Assembly: GCA_963514095.1 (NCBI GenBank)
Contig: OY741270.1
Coordinates: 18,388,554 to 18,452,553, forward strand
Source: Eutrigla gurnardus
Lineage: Eukaryota; Chordata; Actinopteri; Perciformes; Triglidae
Direction of reading: 5' to 3'
Length of the DNA: 64,000 bases
The position numbers and the translations under genes are program-made. Positions within the stretch are counted from its first letter, which is position 1; each line of letters opens with the position of its first letter. The notes below the pieces were generated by a model, which saw only the letters and a program-made list of their open reading frames with translations, had not been told where the DNA came from and made no database searches. Positions 62,144-64,000 of this stretch are shown one piece after another.

Positions 62144-63858
62144 TCACAGTGTAGTGCTGTACGTCCCTGTGGGCCTGAGAGGAAATGGATAGTAATATGG
62201 AAGGTCCCAGTCCTTTTTGAACCCTGTAACCGAGTTCCGCATGGCTCGATCCACATATCCAGAGATTGTTGGGATCTCCTCTCTCGGGTGATCTTCACAG
62301 TTGGGGACGGTCGGTGTGACAAAGCCCTGTTTCATTATGTAGCGGCTGGTCCAAGTCTCCATTGGTCGGAGCTGTGCTGGCTGCACTGAGAAGTCATCCA
62401 CTTCATATTCCCTTTGGCTCAAGAAGTCGCTCAGCACCTGTCTGAAGACAGATGCCAGCTCCCAGGGCCTTATGTTGTTGGTGGCAAGCACCTCACGAAA
62501 CCTGCGGAACCAATAAGAGTTAATTAAACTCCAATTAAACTTGTTGAAGTAGCAAGGATTTGCCACACAGTGTCAGTGTCCCAAAGTTGTATTTTCTCAT
62601 TTTCAATATGGCAGTGTTTCCCATTAATTACCAAGACTGTGGCAACACGCCAACGTCTACTTTTACTCGCCACAGTTTCATAATGACCCATAATGTTTTT
62701 CTAGTTTAGCTCTAGTTCAGTGAAAGTGCCCCACAGCTCCAGCCATATCATCCTAGACTTCATTGCTTCCCAGGATGGTGAACTTAGTGCTCTGTGCCCT
62801 CCTCCTACAGGGAGGGACCCCACCTGTCTTGAAACACAGACCCCATCTCGTTTACCATGCTTTTGTGAGCGTGATTTTTTTTTGTGCCATGTCCAATAAT
62901 ACATTTTCAGTAGGCCTATATCATTGTTTCTTAATTATTGATGCATTCATGCTAATTTGAACTACTTTATTTCCTTAATAAAAAGGTTTATTAGATTTTT
63001 CTTCTTCTGGGGGAGCATGCCCATGAACCCCCTATGGTCTGAGGTCAACCTGCCAGTCTGCCTAAATCCTTTATTGTATAATTCAACTACAAGTATCTTC
63101 AAGAATGACATCTAGAACAGCAGCACAGCTTTTGGGAAATGGAACAAACCTAACACATTTCTTATTAAATATATTATTCTTTGGTAATGTGGTTATGTCA
63201 GCGCACAGTAGTGACCCATGAATTTAATGGGAAATGAGTAAGTAGGTCACAGTGCTCAACCATGTAGAACGGCATGGGGCAGGGCTAACATAGAGATGAT
63301 GAGTGGGAACCCCCAGCAGCCTGGCTTCACTCAGCCTTACAGGGCATCTTTCACCTTCACATGTTAGCACCCTACACCGCCCGCCTCTGTGACACTAACA
63401 CATAATGGCTTTCTTGGCAGCTTGCCCTGCCTCCCTTTCCCTTTGGGTCTTCTCTGTATGGCCTGCTGTCAGGCCTTGTGTTACTGCATCAGCAGCGAGC
63501 CACTTTTGACAGCAAACTAATATGAAGATGGATGCTTTGCCGCTACCAAACACCTTGAGAGCACAGTGGCTGCATGGATGGGTGGGATCTGGGCACACAG
63601 GAACTCCAGCTGGTGTATCTCCGATGTGGGGATGATGGTCCGTAGCCTGGAGTACTTTTGGAACCATTGGAGACCAAGGGCCAGCCTCTGCTCCCACTCC
63701 AGTTCCCTCACCAACTGCTCGCGCTCCTCCACGTGCCACAGGAGCTCTCTGATCAACATGTGACTGGGTACGACCCCCGACGTCTTAAGAGGTTCCACTT
63801 CGTCCTGAGGCTGCACTCTTCTTTCATGGGACCATTTCATCCAGCTGAAGAGGGGCAT
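62144..63858 (-). CDS. rd3l: RD3-like protein (RD3 family)
   Basis: Two coding exons, 63858-63554 and 62501-62144, join in phase 2 to 220 aa (RD3 and RD3L are about 195-200 aa). The start MPLFSWMKWSHERR resembles the RD3 N-terminus (M-L-SW-W). HQLEFLCAQIPPIHAATVLS followed across the splice by RFREVLA and SVFRQVLSDFL matches the RD3 helical core (QLE-C--I-P----ILRFR-LL, LFRSVLQEVL). IPTISGYVDRAMR corresponds to the conserved IRTISEDVER segment. The 5' UTR starts at an acceptor after TTTTTCAG near 63877, so the first non-coding exon lies to the right. The intron 62502-63553 holds nothing recognised. RD3 binds and inhibits retinal guanylate cyclases; RD3L is less studied. The position beside tdrd9 favours rd3l over rd3. 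Confidence 0.8.
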
Positions 63859-64000
63859 GGCATATAGCAGACAGTCCTGAAAAACTAAATTAACAAGAAT
63901 TATTTGTTATTCTGGACCACGGAGCCATGATTTACCCCACAGCACTGTTTAATACAGATTAATAAACTGGTATATCTGTTGCTTTGAATGATGTGATGGT

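Overview
This is a window of vertebrate nuclear DNA, most likely from a teleost (ray-finned) fish. The evidence is intron-rich genes with consensus GT..AG splice sites, fish-like protein sequences, long (CA)n/(TG)n microsatellites and several teleost-type interspersed repeats. There is no prokaryotic, viral or CRISPR content. I rebuilt coding exons by hand from the sequence. For every complete gene, exon phases agree and the joined coding length is a multiple of three.

Layout from left to right. (1) zfyve28 (lateral signaling target protein 2), + strand: coding exons 2 to 14 at 4818-12055. The short first coding exon lies to the left of the window, so 1-4817 is intron. (2) fgfrl1, + strand: non-coding first exon ending at 15682, six coding exons from 16334 to 39781, and a 15 kb intron between the signal-peptide exon and the first Ig exon. 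(3) tacc3, - strand: start codon at 46912, stop at 41815, non-coding first exon near 48190-48360. (4) kif15, + strand: 35 coding exons from 49246 to 60031, encoding about 1377 aa. (5) tdrd9, + strand: only the first coding exon, 60685-60812. (6) rd3l (RD3 family), - strand: two coding exons between 63858 and 62144, apparently nested antisense in tdrd9 intron 1.

As I recall, zfyve28, fgfrl1 and tacc3 all lie in human 4p16.3, while TDRD9 and RD3L sit together in human 14q32.33 and KIF15 is on human chromosome 3. The window therefore appears to span a junction of ancestral blocks. tacc3 and kif15 are divergent neighbours and both act on the mitotic spindle. Their start regions lie about 0.8 kb apart, and the tacc3 side has an NF-Y/CHR-type cell-cycle promoter arrangement.

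Introns and intergenic DNA hold a long palindromic MITE (zfyve28 intron), a hAT-like MITE and microsatellites (fgfrl1 intron 1), and a 630 bp MITE with TA duplications (kif15 intron 11). Close matches to the CTCF consensus flank fgfrl1 in convergent orientation. I found no clearly undescribed gene system. The most checkable novelties are the tacc3/kif15 divergent promoter pair, the convergent CTCF motifs around fgfrl1, and a 128-codon tandem duplication inside tacc3.
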